A program made the translations under genes and the position numbers. From Przewalskia tangutica (Eukaryota; Streptophyta; Magnoliopsida; Solanales; Solanaceae), in contig CM056718.1 of NCBI GenBank assembly GCA_029844215.1, positions 82,448,764 through 82,512,763 of the forward strand: 64,000 nt of DNA, given 5' to 3'. Shown here in pieces: positions 33,401-45,429 of the stretch. The first letter of the stretch is position 1. Each line of letters opens with the position of its first letter. Under the pieces are notes generated by a model. The model saw only the letters and a program-made list of their open reading frames with translations. It had not been told where the DNA came from and made no database searches.

Positions 33401-34258
33401 CCAGCCCCAGCAGAGTTTAGCACAGCGGCGATTCTCATCGCGGCCATGATATCTGGACCTTCATTCGCGACGATGGCGAAAGTATGGATTGCAAAGAGAC
33501 GACCCTGTTACTAGCTAGGGATTTAGCAACCAGAGAGTATATTATGTACCGATTTATCACGGGTCTTGATGATTATCTAAGAGAGGGTTGTGCAAGAGTA
33601 GCTCTTCAGTCAGGCATGAGCATGGCCTACGTACGGGCTTATGCGTAGCAGGCCGAGAAACGTAGGGATCGACGGGTTAATCAAGATCAGCAGAAGAGGG
33701 CCAGATAAGCAGGGTCCTTTGGTAACTTTTGAGGCGAATCACCTCGTGAGATCGATATGAACCTCCGCCGATGCGAGTGGTCCTCGCGAGGTTCGGGGCG
33801 TTCGGTATGCAGGAGTTGGTCGAGCTCGTGGCTTCGGTTCTGGATACACGTAGGTTCCAGCCAGCCGAATTCAATTTTCCCTCAGTGTTCACAGTGTGGC
33901 AGGCGTCATCCCGGGTAATGTCGTCTTTTTGTTGGTGCTTGTTTTACATGCGGCCGTCAGGGCCATTTGACGAAAGAATGTTCAAGTATGAGGGAGACAA
34001 GTAGGAGGACTCAGCCTACCAGATTAGTTGCGGATTCAGTGGTTCGGAGAGGAAGGGGTGTTAGCCAGAAGAGGCCACCCCCACCTCGGTGTGGCCGTTG
34101 TGGTAGGTGTCATTGTGGGGATTGTCGTACTTCTTCGACAGCTTGTTATGCTTGCGGCCAGCAGGGCCATTTTGCGAGGAATTGTCCGACCAGGTGGCGG
34201 ATGTAGAGACTCACCGGGATCGGTGGCTAGTTCATCACATTCCCTAGCTATGCGCTGA
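33401..34258 (+). pseudogene. gag: D gag, main part, with two zinc knuckles
   Basis: Continues D gag after G. Around 33480-33660 it carries the same capsid-core deletion as G (ATREYIMYRFITGLDDYL equivalent), then a Q/K/R linker and the G/S/P-rich region with frameshifts. Unlike all other gags here it has two CCHC knuckles in one frame: CFTCGRQGHLTKEC (33940-33981) and CYACGQQGHFARNC (34144-34185). The first lies in about 190 extra bases that also encode a QCSQCGRRHPG-like piece typical of autonomous Tekay gag, with one stop (TAA) just before its last Cys block. The end is near 34258. Role: nucleocapsid RNA binding. It is broken by several frameshifts. Confidence 0.82.
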
Positions 34259-34904
34259 CAGGCGTGATTGATTAGAATGACAAAGGGGAATGAAGCAGTA
34301 GATACAGGTATATCCTTAACCCTCTAGAGATTAGTATGTGTGATAAGATGAGTATATCTTAAGTGTTATGTTCAGATAGCATTATGTTAATTATGATTAG
34401 AAATCATGGTTAGTTAAAAGGGTAAGGTTGGGGATAGGGAAAGTGTGAGCCTTAGAGTTTTATACGTAGAGACCTTAGAGGCGAGGCCATCTTGAGTAAA
34501 AGATTTATTTTTATGTTCGACCCTTATCGGAGTGCATAGTATACGCGAGATATATTTGTGGGATAAGTCCCTGAGTAGTGTGAAATGAAAGAGGGTAGTT
34601 GAGCTAAGAAGACCACTAGGTTTTCGTGACTTGATGGTGAGATTGTTCCGATCGAGAAAGCAGAGCTTGGCGCAAAATGGGTCGGGTTGAGGCGAGTTGC
34701 GGGTCAACCGCGGCCGGTTTGAAGTAAGGACAAATTGTGGTGGTCCCGCTTTGTGATAGGGTCACGAGGGTGTTAGGTCCAAGTTTAGTTAACCATCGTA
34801 CGAGTCCGTGGATGCGTTCGACCAGTAGTCGGGCCGATGAGGTCAGCCCATCTTATCTTTCAGTCAGAATTGTTTACTCGGCAGAGGGTTATGCGAGATG
34901 TTAT
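34259..34904 (+). other. D spacer between gag and integrase remnant, non-coding
   Basis: No coding support. It contains the conserved inverted repeat (GGGTTGAGG / GGGTCAACC, about 34684-34710) and the conserved block TGGTCCCGC...GGGTCACGAGGGTG (34741-34770) found in A, B, E and G. Confidence 0.65.
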
Positions 34905-35620
34905 ATATCAGGAAGATTGTAAGACTGCACGGGGTTCCTACTTTTACTTATGACAGGCAGTGGAGCCCAGTTTATGGCTATTTCTTTTTATGGAGGTTTT
35001 ACCAGGCAGGGTTAGGAGCTCAAGTGAGTCTCAGTATTGCATTCACCCTCGGGCCGGTGTTTTGATTTCAGGAGTAGCAGTGAGGATTATGTGCCTCTTG
35101 TTGAGTGAGTATTATAATAGCTACCATTCCAGTTTTTGGATGTCGCCTTATGAAGCCTTGTATGGGCGGAAGTGTAGGTTCTTGGCCGATTGGTTCGATG
35201 TTGGCAAGGTTCGGATAGTTGGTCCACTTGATTCAACAGATGTGGATAGGTGAAGCTTATCGGGAGAGGTTATTGGCGGCTCGAGTCAGCGAAGTCATGC
35301 GGATAATCGACGTCGACACTTGGAGTTCAGATTGACGGTGGGTTTTCTTGAAGGTACCACCCCGGAAGGGCGTGACGATATTTGGAAAGCAGGGGAAACT
35401 TAGCCCGAGGTACCTTGAGCGTTTTCAGATCATTTGGAGAATAGGCCAGGTTGCCTATAAGTTATCTTTGCCATCCGACGTAGGAGGCAGTACGTCCGGT
35501 CTTTCATGTTGCTATGTTCGGAAAAGTATCGGAGATCCATCCAGAGTGATCCCGGTTAATGATGACCAAGTTGGAGATAGAAACCCTGAGATTTTGGAAA
35601 CTGAAGCAATAACAAAAATG
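34905..35620 (+). pseudogene. D integrase C-terminal and chromodomain-linker remnant
   Basis: Frameshifted pieces of Tekay integrase in order: RLHGVPTF (about 34926-34950), WRFYQAGLG, the SYHSSIHMAPYEALYGRK equivalent at about 35115-35170 (here SYHSSFWMSPYEALYGRK in the frame 34960-35253), WFDVGKVRIVGP, and then from 35371 GKQGKLSPRYLERFQIIW and GQVAYKLSLPSD. It ends near KSIGDPSRVIPVNDDQ at about 35525-35570. No N-terminal zinc finger or first catalytic Asp is present. It is longer and better preserved than in G or T1. Confidence 0.8.
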
Positions 35621-35901
35621 TGGTAAGTTTATCAGGAAGAGTTCGAGTGTACGAGGAAGGTGCGACGAGTAAGGGAAGAAGTGAACATGTGTTAAGAGAA
35701 AAGAAGCGATCATTTCGTTTGTGAAGTGAAAGGTGCGAAGGGAGTATCTTTTAAGCCCTTGGGTGGGAGCTTTTGGGATGATAGAGGTGATTCCTCGTGG
35801 ACTTGGATTTAAGTATTTGCGCGTGTTGTATTGTGGCCATGTGTGGCATTTGCAAACTGTTTAAGTTATGAGGAACTTTATCGTTATCTGTCTTGAGAAG
35901 G

Positions 35902-35936
35902 AATATTCGGGACGAATGTTTCTAAGGAGGGGAGAA
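35902..35936 (+). other. D stem-loop and polypurine tract
   Basis: AATATTCGGGACGAATGTT (35902-35920; one C to T change in the stem) and AAGGAGGGGAGAA (35924-35936), directly before the 3' LTR. Confidence 0.85.
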
Positions 35937-38436
35937 TGTTATACCCCGTATTTCCAGAGTATGTATGCGAGGACGTACGTACGAATATTCAAACCCTAAT
36001 TAGGTTAAGGATGGAATTGTGAACTTTCAACGGAAAAGATTCCGAACCTTGTGAAGGAAATTCTACGTTTTTAGTATTTTAACCGATTACGGATTTTTCC
36101 GAGAGACGAAATATTTTGGACCAATAGGAGGGCGACATGTGTCACCCTTAGTTGGCATGGGTTGGACGAAAATGGTGGCCTAGTGGACAAGGTCAAATGG
36201 TCAAGTTTTGGAAGATATTTTCTTTGGGTGAGTGGCGGTAGGTAGGGACGGTTTTGAGGGGAAAGTGGGAGGGCCTTGTTGGACGTTTTTGTGTTCTAGT
36301 GGAAGGCCACATGGCTCTTTGTTGTGGGGGACATATGTCTCAATGTTGTGGTGGACATATGTCCAAAGGTTGTGGTGGACACTTGGTGGAAGACCTCACT
36401 TGAACAAGCTACCACATCTACACCCTCTATTTGTTTTAATCTTGGCCCTTGGTGGTTCTATAAATACCCCCCTCTTATGCAAGACTTCTTCATCCACAAA
36501 CACAACTTCCAAGTCTCAAAATACCTCTCCCCCTTTGAGAAGCTCTCGTCCAACCACACCCCCCCCCCGTCCTAGAAGCTCTGTGAAACCCCTCTTGATA
36601 GTTCTCGTCCCACACCCCTCTCCCTTAACCAAACTTTGTCCAAAAATTCCTAAACTCTTAAGTGTTCTTCCTTAGTGTATTAGGAAGATTATTAACCAAA
36701 GGTTAGAAAAGATTTCACAATCTAGCCCCTAAAGCCTCACCTTGGCCGAGAGTTGTGAGGAGAAGAACCTTAGTGTTCTTCACTTGTTTAGGTTGGTCCT
36801 TGAGAAGGAGTTGGTTAGGAGCGTATAAGGGTTTCTTGGAGCGGGTTGGAGCGTACGGAGTAGGAGCTAAACGTTGCTCAGGATCGACATTAAATCTTGG
36901 ATAATTTTGGGCTTATCGAGGTAAATATCCTTGTCCTTCTATTGTAATTGGAAATTACATACTGTAGTAGTATAGAAATGAGTATAAGATATATAGAAGG
37001 ATGGTATAAGAGAAGAGAATTGAACTGTACTTACATGGGTGTATTTACTGATGAGACTTGTGTAGTTTGTCGGGTGAAATCTTGATTTTTCGTAGAATTA
37101 AGGACCTTCTGCTTAGAATATTCTACAGAGTAGTCTAGACGTTAATAGACGTATTTGACTATTATAGGTTGATACTCTGCCCGCGACATATTCGACTTGG
37201 CAGGTGAATTTCGCCGAGGAGGTATGTGATTCTTCCTATCCTCTTGAGCATGATATTTTAAAAGAATATATATAGTATGGTAGACGTACGTGTGTTAACT
37301 GAACGTGGTTTTTCTTCGATGTCTTTTGACTTGAGTTTTAAATAATAAGAAGCTTGAAGTATTTCAAAAGAATTAAGAATCGTTTGTGAAAGAAGAGTAA
37401 TACTTGGTTTTAAAAGCTTAAGAGTTATACTAGCTTTATAGGAAGTTAGGTATAACGACTTAAGAGAAATAAAAGGAACGGTTTACTTAATTGTTTATGA
37501 AAGCGTTGTATTGATTTCGGAAATGAGAATAAGTATCGAACAAACCACTGCAGCGCTAATAAAGGAAAATGTATTGACTAATTAAGTATTATTAAAACCA
37601 GTAGAAACCTCCATCTGCATAGAAGCTAAGATAAGACAAAATTGTATTACATTTCCTAGATCATGGCTGCTTTAATAAGATCATTAATAAACAAGTTTTG
37701 ATTTTCTTAAAAATTTCAAAGTAAGAACTTGATTTATAAAAGACAAAGACTTGAAAAATTGAAGTGTTTTCATTTAAAAAGGAAGGCATGCTTTTGTCTT
37801 AAGTTGGTTCAAAAATAAGGTAGGGAAATTGTTTTGGTTTACTTAAAAAGATAGTCACTCTATTTTGATACTACGGATATCATGTGACTTTTTGTGAAAG
37901 AAACAGATCTTTTTAAAGAGTTAATGTATGAAGTACTTTGGGGTTAAAAACCCGAACTTGTTGACATAAAATAGAAAGTACCTTGTGTGAATAACTTGAC
38001 TATGTTGGTTTGTGATAGCCTTGTAATACTTTCTTGTTGGTATGATAAGTAAACATGTTAGGATGCTACGTGTGTTAGTGTCTTGTGATGTTTGTGTAAA
38101 GGGGTTTCCCTTGATTGTGCTTATGTTGTTTAACGATAAGCCGTTATGTTAGTATTGTATCACTCACCTCTTGACATGATATACCGGGGGTTAAGCTGCC
38201 TCGTCACGAGGATGCCTAATGCGGGTCAGGGACCTATGCGAGCTACGAGATTTCCAGGTTAGTGTGCGGGAAATACCTAATGCGGTCTATGTGGCCATGC
38301 GGACTACGAGAGTCGGGAGGATCTGCGGGTTAGCTGCCCCCGATGCGAGGAATACCTCATGCGGGCCTATGTGTGGCCTATGCGGAGCTGCGGTAAGTTC
38401 CAGGATTAGACGCGCACATTGATACTGAGGGCGAGT
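35937..38436 (+). mobile_element. D 3' LTR, left part
   Basis: Starts TGTTATACCCCGTA and aligns with 9084-9479 plus 22140-24240. TATA box 36459-36466. Palindrome GGGCGACATGTGTCACCC at 36130-36147. Interrupted by A within GGGCGAGT. Confidence 0.92.
36459..36466 (+). promoter_or_regulatory. TATA box of D 3' LTR
   Basis: TATAAATACCCCCC, equivalent to 22261-22268. Confidence 0.6.
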
Positions 38437-38949
38437 TGTTATACCCAGTAGTTCCAGGGTATATATGTGAGGATGTACGTACGAGAATACGATAGAAATT
38501 TTGGAAAGAAAGGAAGATGTGATTTTTTTTGACGGAAAAATTTCCGGTTTTTGTGAAGAAAAAGGTTCGTTAATGGGAATTGGATTCCCAGATTTGGTAT
38601 TTGGACTTCTTGGGTTATTTTAGAATTTTGAGATTTTATTTTCGGAAATGGTCACGTGGGGCCCACGGGAGAAATTTACGGTTTTGTGGGGCCCGCTTTG
38701 TTTTTGAGATTTTCGATATTTTGGACATTTTCGGAAGACGAAATATTTTGGACGAGTCGGGGGGCGACACGTGTCACCCCCATGTGTCACTTGGCCGAAT
38801 TGGAGGGACAAGTGGCTAGGCCGAAATGGCCTAACAAGTGGCAAGTCACTTGTCTAGCAATTTCGTTGGCCATGTGGTGTGGTGGGACCCACACACACAT
38901 GGCCCAATCTTGACCACCCACTTGACTTGATCTTGGCCCTTGTTTCTTC

Positions 38950-38957
38950 TATAAATA
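38950..38957 (+). promoter_or_regulatory. TATA box of A 5' LTR
   Basis: TATAAATACCCCC, about 170 bases downstream of a CACGTG-containing palindrome (38762-38779). Confidence 0.62.
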
Positions 38958-40679
38958 CCCCCTTAAGGTTGAAGACTAATTCATCCCACACTTGAAGCTT
39001 TTTCAAGCAAAATACTCCTTCCCTTTATGCCTTGTTTCGTCCCCCTCTCCCCTCTTTTGTAGAAATACTTGGAGTATTATTGTATAAATCCCAAATACCT
39101 TGGCCTAGTATCCCTAGTAGTATTCCAAAGTTATTTCAATACTAGGGCAGGAAATACTACTTTATTCCAATTGTCGCAAAGTGAAACCCTAGGAAAATCT
39201 TCCTAGCATGGTTGTAGTGTTAAGAGAAGTTGTTTAGAAACTTCTAAGGGTCTCTTGGAGCGGGTTGGAGCGTAAGGAGTTGGAGCTAAACGTTGCTCAG
39301 GATCGACTTATAATCTTGGATAATTTTGGGCTTATCGAGGTAATGATCTATGTCCCCCTATTGTAATTGGATATTAAATGTTGTAGTAGTTATACTTGAG
39401 TATATTATATTGGAAGGATGATTATAAAGGATTGAACTGTATTTACATTGGATTGTATTTACAGTAGACTTGTGTAGTATTATTGTGAAGCAGATTTGAA
39501 CACGTCCGGTTAGACGTGTAATCCCCTGAGAGTTGTTGTCGTGGCGGGCCTTGAAAGGAGGAGATTTATGTGATAAGCGGGGAGGTGCTGCCGAATTTTC
39601 TGTAGAATAGGGAATCTTGCATTTAGAATATTCTACGAGGAGATCTATGAGTTGATAGGCGTTTTGTGGCCTTTATAGGTTGCAGTACTACGAGTAGCGT
39701 ATTCTACTTGAAGAGTGGAAATGGCTAGCAGGGTTACAGTACTGTGGAGCGTTTTGCTAATTGTCGATAATCGTCGCGAGGTATGTGAACCTCTTCCTAT
39801 CTTTTCTAGCATGATTGTTGTGAACTATGTAGTACGGTAGACGTACATGTGCTAACTGATTTGGTTGGTTTAAAACATAAGGTGTTATAATAGCTTTATG
39901 GGAAGTTAGTTATAACGACTTTATGTAGGTAAAATAATGGTTTATTAATTTTGAAAGTTAAGAGACTTGATCTTGAAAGATAAGAGACTTGACTTATAAC
40001 GACTTGTTTTCGGAAAAAGAGAAGTAACTTGATTTTAAGTATAGGTTACTTGTTTTGAAAAGAGTAAGTTATTTGGGTTTTAAAAGAATACTTGTTGTTG
40101 TTTTAAAAGAAATGAGACTTGTGGAATTGAAGAGTTTTTGGTTTAGAACATAAAGTGTTATAACAGCTTTATGGGAAGTTAGTTATAACTACTTTATGAA
40201 AACAAAGGAATGGTTTTATCATTGGTTTTAAAATGGTAACTTGACTTTAAAAGGAGAAGTGTTTTGGTCTAAAAAGAAGGCATGGTATTGTCTTAATTTG
40301 GTTTAAAAAGGAAAGTCTGGAAGTTGTTTTGGTTTAATTAAAATGTTAGTCACTTTATTTTGATACTACGGGTATCGGGTGACTTTTGTAAAAGAAATGG
40401 ATCTTTTAAAAAGAATTTAACGTACGTAGTACTTTGGGGTCAAAACCTGGACTTTAGCATAAAATGAAAGTACCTTGAGTTGTGTGTAACTTGCCTACGT
40501 TTGTGTGTGATAGCCTTGTCGTGCTAGTATTGTATTTCTATACCACCGCGTCTCTCGATGGAGGGCCGGTTATCTTGTTATATCCTTGGACCTACTGACA
40601 CGTTGGGTGGCCCACGGGTATGGTTCCATTAGGATTGTTGTTCCATGGACTAGCTCTCCATGAGGTTTTACTGATTCGG

Positions 40680-41025
40680 CTTGGTATCTGGTAGTTGGCT
40701 CTCGTACTTGCCCCGAAGTCGTGGCTGTTTTGACAGTATCCGTAGTTAGCCGTACTTGCCGTTCAGTTTTGTGACGAAGTCTCGTGATTCCGGCTTGGTA
40801 TCTGGTAGTTAGTCTTCGTACTTGCCCCGGCCAGCTGCGTGGCGCAGGCTTGGTATCTGGTAGTTGGCTTTCGTACTTGCCCTGGGTCAGCTTCGTGGTT
40901 TGGTTATATAGATTTATTGGTACGACTTTGGTATCTGGTAGTTGGCTTTCGTACTTGCCCCGGTCAGTTGATGATGCGGCTTGGTATCTGGTAGTTAGCC
41001 TTCGTACTTGCCCCGTACGGTTGTT
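40680..41025 (+). repeat. Minisatellite in A 5' LTR, about six units
   Basis: Units of 45-75 bp are built on CTTGGTATCTGGTAGTTGGC, TTTCGTACTTGCCCCG and a variable spacer. The partner array in the 3' LTR is at 55610-55950, where CTGGTAG reads CCGTAG throughout. Confidence 0.88.
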
Positions 41026-41736
41026 ATTACACAGGTGGGACCTGATGTTCATGTGTACTTCTTGGTGTGATTATATCATAGACTGCCGGCAGTGAGGAAG
41101 GTATTCCACGGGCATGATTGATGTTGTGGGCGTGAGACCCATTGTATATTTGAGTAATGACTTTGAGGGCGTGAGTCCCTGACTTGACATGACTGTTTAT
41201 TTATTGTGGACTGTAGTTTGGTTATCATACATGTCTCCTGCTTTATATAGACTATTATGATTTCATTTACAGTATTTCTGATTTCACATACTTGGTACTG
41301 TTATGCGACCTCCTTCGGGGGGCTGCGTTCATGCCGCAGGTAGAGGTACATCGGTTGTGGATCCTCGCTCATAGGATCACAGTTCAGCGTATTGGGAAGC
41401 TCCGTTTCTCCGGAGGCTTATCTTTGGTATAGTCCCCTGTCAGTGTAGTTACTTGTACATTCAGGGGTATGACGGGGCCCTGTCCCGTCATAGTTATTGT
41501 TACATTCTTAGAGGTGCAGTAATGCTTTGTGGCGGGGCTTGTAAAAGGATTTAAGCTTGTGTTGATATATATATGTATATATTCAGGAAGGTGACCGTTT
41601 TGGTTAGCCTATTTCATATTTTATGTCTTGTCTTATGTTTTAGTTTTTATTTCCGCTAATTTTCTCTGATGTTGTATCACTAGGGTGCCCGGGGTAAGGC
41701 ACCAGTCACGGGCCCGGGATCGGATCGTGACAAAAG

Positions 41737-41748
41737 TGGTATCAGAGC
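41737..41748 (+). other. A primer binding site (initiator tRNA-Met)
   Basis: TGGTATCAGAGC, 4 bases after the LTR end. It is an exact match to the expected plant initiator tRNA-Met site. Confidence 0.93.
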
Positions 41749-41938
41749 AGTTAGTCCTCGGAAAGTGTCTACAGACCGTGTCTAGTAGAGTCTTGATTAT
41801 CGGTGTGTTGTGCACCACATCTATAATCAGGAGGCTGCAGGACATTTAGGATTGGTTTCCATTCTTCTCACTCTGAGATCGTGCCTTAGAGCTGTGTTGT
41901 AAGTTGGACTCCCTCTGACGTATTCTTTTATATCAGTT

Positions 41939-43173
41939 AAGCCTCCACGCAAGGCAAACAGAGCCCGGAAAGCGGCGAGGAGGCTGCGAGTAGAAACACG
42001 GAGGTTACGAGCGAGGCCCAGTTTTTACCCGAGGTGGTGCTACAGACGGCGGATTCTACGATGCCGCCAGCCCCAGCAGAGTTTAGAGCCGCAGCAGTGG
42101 CTGCTGAGACCACAGTACCTGAGCCTCCAGCCCCACGGCCAGGAACAGAGGATATGGGTTGCAAGGAGATGGCCCAGTTACTAGTTAGGTTTATGGCGAG
42201 ACTTGAGGACAGACGGGAGCCGGGGGTACCAGTAGTGCACCCCAGGGCCGATAGTTGGAGACTTCGGGACTTCTTAAGTTCTGATCCACGATGTTCTATG
42301 GATCGAGGCGAGATGACCTCGTGAGTTTATCCGGCGATTCTGACGGATCATGAGAGTGATCAAGGCCTCAGAGGCAGAGTCGGTGATATTGGGTTCGCAT
42401 CGGCTGCGTGATACTGCAGTCGACTGGTTTGATTCATGGGAACTGTCCCGGGGGGAGCATGCGCTTCCAGCTGTATGGGACGAGTTCTCAGGGGCTTTTC
42501 TTGCACATTTCTTGCCCGCGGATGAGGATGGCTCGGTAAAGATTTTTGATGTTGAGCGGGGCGGGCGTGCGGTTCGGGAAGTACAACGTGGAGTTCGACT
42601 CGTTGGCGATATGTCCCGGCGTTAGTGGCAAATATGGAGGGCGAGTGCACCGCCACGTCCACGGGGCTCGATGACTACTTGGCGAGGCTTGCTCGGTGTA
42701 GCTCTTGGCCGCATGGACATTTCCGCACGCAGCTTATGCACTTGGGTGTGAGGCGGAGGTCGACGGGATGGCCGGATCAGCGAAGAGGCGAGCAGCGAGG
42801 TCTTTTGGCGACTTTCGAGGCGGACCGCCTCGGCCAGCGAACTAGTTATGCGCCTCCGCGATGCTGAGCGGTCCTCCACGATCTTGAGGCATCCAGAGTA
42901 TTCGAGGCGTGTCGGGCTCGAGGTTCGAGTTTTGGGGAGTAGTGGTGTTGACGGATGAGGCCACCCTTACCTCAGTGTGGCCGTTGCGGTAGAATCCATA
43001 AGGGGGAGTGTCGTGCTGGTTCGGGCGGTTGTTTTACATGCGGCCAGCAGGGCCATTTTGCGAGAAATTGTCCGACTAGAGGTAGCGCGGATGTAGAGAC
43101 TCGGCCTTCAGGATCTATGGCTGGTTCATCACCTTCTACAGCTATGCGCCCTGCAGGGCAGGCCTATGATTAG
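41939..43173 (+). pseudogene. gag: A gag, start codon lost, zinc knuckle intact
   Basis: Aligned with G, the start should be ATGCCTCCACGC, but position 41939 reads AAGCCTCCACGC. The open piece 42034-42324 holds the P/A-rich N-terminal part and VHPRADSWRLRDFLS. A frameshift near 42300 leads to 42350-42625 with MRVIKASEAESVILGSHRLRD, VDWFDSWELSRGEHALP and AFLAHFLP. More frameshifts occur up to the CCHC knuckle CFTCGQQGHFARNC (43030-43071), and the frame closes at 43171-43173. The full capsid core is retained, unlike D and G. Only gag is present, so movement would need proteins in trans. Confidence 0.88.
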
Positions 43174-44085
43174 AGTGAAGCGATAGATATAGGTATATCC
43201 TTAACCCTCTAGAGATTAGCATGCGTGATATGATGATCTTATTATTGTGTGCTATGTACGGATAGCGTTGTGTTATTTGTGAGTTAGAAAACATGGTTAG
43301 TTGAAAGGTAAGTATGGGGGTATGGAAGGTGTGAACCTTAGAATATTACACGTTGAGACCTTAGATGTAAGGCCGTCCTGAGAAAAAGATTTTACGGTTA
43401 GTCTTTGTCGAAACACTTGGTATGCGTGAAATGTATTGAGGGATAATTCCTTGGGTTGTGTAGGATGAAAGTGGTGGCTTTCAGGACTTGTATAGGTAAG
43501 GTTGTTCCGGATCGGGGAACAAGAGTCTGGTGCGATTATGGGTCGGGTTGAGGACCATTCGCGGGTCAACCCACAACCCGGTTTGGGGTGGGGTCAGTTC
43601 GAGGTGGTCCCGCCAGGTGGTAGGGTCACGAGGGTGCTAAGCCCAAGTTTAGGTAACCATCGTATGAGTTCGTGGATGTGTTCGACCAGAATCGAATCGT
43701 GAAGACCGGGAATGGCCTTGAGGGAATTTGAGGCTAGTAAGATGACCAAGTTTGGAGGTGGTAACTCCAGGGTTGTGGAAATTGAAGCGGTGACTGAAGT
43801 GTGGTATGTGTACTAGAAGGAGTTCGGGTGTACGAGAAAGGGACGACGAGTAAGAAGAGAAGCGAACAATGTGTTATGAGAACGGAAGTGATCATTTCTT
43901 TTGTGAAGTGAAGATGCGAAGGGAGTATCCTTTAGACCATGGGTGTGAGCTTTTTGTGATGTTAGAGGTGATTCCTCGTTGGCTTGGATTTGTATGTTTT
44001 ACTATGGCCATTGATGGCATGATTGGTTTCGTAAGTATAGGAGTGAAGACTATACCGGCGCATGTGTGTTTGGAGACTTAGAAGG
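43174..44085 (+). other. A 3' spacer, non-coding
   Basis: About 0.9 kb. It contains the conserved inverted repeat GGGTTGAGGACC / GGGTCAACCC (43545-43571) and the block GGTGGTCCCGCCAGGTGG, GGGTCACGAGGGTG (43602-43638). No integrase remnant is visible, in contrast to D and G. Confidence 0.65.
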
Positions 44086-44120
44086 AACATTCGGGACGAA
44101 TGTTTCTAAAGGAGGAAGAA
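44086..44120 (+). other. A stem-loop and polypurine tract
   Basis: AACATTCGGGACGAATGTT (44086-44104) and AAAGGAGGAAGAA (44108-44120), directly before TGTTATACCC. Confidence 0.87.
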
Positions 44121-44824
44121 TGTTATACCCCGTAGTTCCAGGGTATATATGTGAGGATGTACGTACGAGAATACGATAGAAATTTTGGAAAGAAAGGAAG
44201 ATGTGATTTTTTTCGACGGAAAAGTTTCCGGTTTTTGTGAAGAAAAAGGTTCGTTAATGGGAATTGGATTCCCAGATTTGGTATTTGGACTTCTTGGATT
44301 ATTTTAGAATTTTGAGATTTTATTTTCGGAAATGGTCACGTGGGGCCCACGGGAGAAATTTACTGCTTTTGTGGCCCGCTTTGTTTTTGAGATTTTCGTA
44401 TTTTGGACATTTTCTAAGACGGAATATTTTGGGCCAGTCGGGGCGACACGTGTCACCCCATGTGTCACTTGGCGGGTGGAGGACAAGTGGCTAGCCACTT
44501 GTCCCCTTGGCCGAAATGGCCTAACAAGTGGCAAGCCACTTGTCTATCAATTTCGTTGGCCATGTGGTGTGGTGGGACCCACACACACATGGCCCAATCT
44601 TGACCACCCACTTGACTTGATCTTGGCCCTTGTTTCTTCTATAAATACCCCCTTAAGGTTGAAGACTAATTCATCCCACACTTGAAGCTTTTTCAAGCAA
44701 AATACTCCCTCCCTTTATGCCTTGTTTCGTCCCCCTCTCCCCTCTTGTGTAGAAATACTTGGAGTATTATTTTATAAATCCAAAATACCTTGGCCTAGTA
44801 TCCCTAGTAGTATTCCAAAGTTAT
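44121..44824 (+). mobile_element. A 3' LTR, left part
   Basis: Starts TGTTATACCCCGTA. TATA box 44640-44647. G-box palindrome 44441-44458. Ends with GTTAT (44820-44824), the left copy of B's target duplication. Confidence 0.93.
44640..44647 (+). promoter_or_regulatory. TATA box of A 3' LTR
   Basis: TATAAATACCCCC, equivalent to 38950-38957. Confidence 0.6.
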
Positions 44825-45429
44825 TGTCACGACCCGATCCCGGGCCCGTGACTGGTGCCTTACCCCGGGCACCCTAGTGATACAACATCAGAGAAAACCA
44901 GCGGAAAATAAAACATAAACATGAAACAAGATATATGATCATAAAACAGGCCAACCAAAAAGCGATTGCCTTACGGTTTTATACATAAAACCGACAGTTT
45001 AATCCTTTTACAACCCTACACACAAGATTACTGCACCTTAAGATTTACAACAACCATGACGGAACAGGGCCCCGCCATACCCCTGAATGTACAAGAACCT
45101 ACAACTCAGGGAACACATACCAAAGAATAAGCCTCCGGAGAAACGGAGCTTCCCAATACGCTGAACTGTGATCCTATGAGCGAGGATCCACTACCGATGT
45201 ACTCTACTGCGGCGTGAACGCAGCCCGGCGAGGTCGAGACAACAGTACCAAGTATGTGAAATCAGTAAAAATCAGAAATGAAATCATACTAGTCTAAATA
45301 AAGCAGGAGACATGTATGATAACCAAACTACAGTTCACCACATAAAAGCAGTCATTTCCAGTCAGGGACTCACACCCTCAAGTCATCACTCAAATATAAC
45401 TATGGTTCTCACGCCCACAACATCAATCA

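Larger units (their letters stand above)
38437..41732 (+). mobile_element. A 5' LTR, 3,296 bp
   Basis: TGTTATACCC to GGATCGTGACA. TATA box 38950-38957. G-box palindrome 38762-38779 (GGGCGACACGTGTCACCC). Minisatellite 40680-41025. The LTR is close to its partner apart from many small differences at CAG, CTG, CCGG and GGCC sites. Confidence 0.93.

Noticed and set aside
25362..33405. An exact target duplication for G
   Set aside because: The flanks GCCGG and CCAGC do not match; a CAG-type base loss may hide it, but I cannot show that.
40570..41052. A 160-residue reverse-strand frame in the A LTR
   Set aside because: It is an antisense reading of the minisatellite; no family match and no conservation of the frame in the other LTR.
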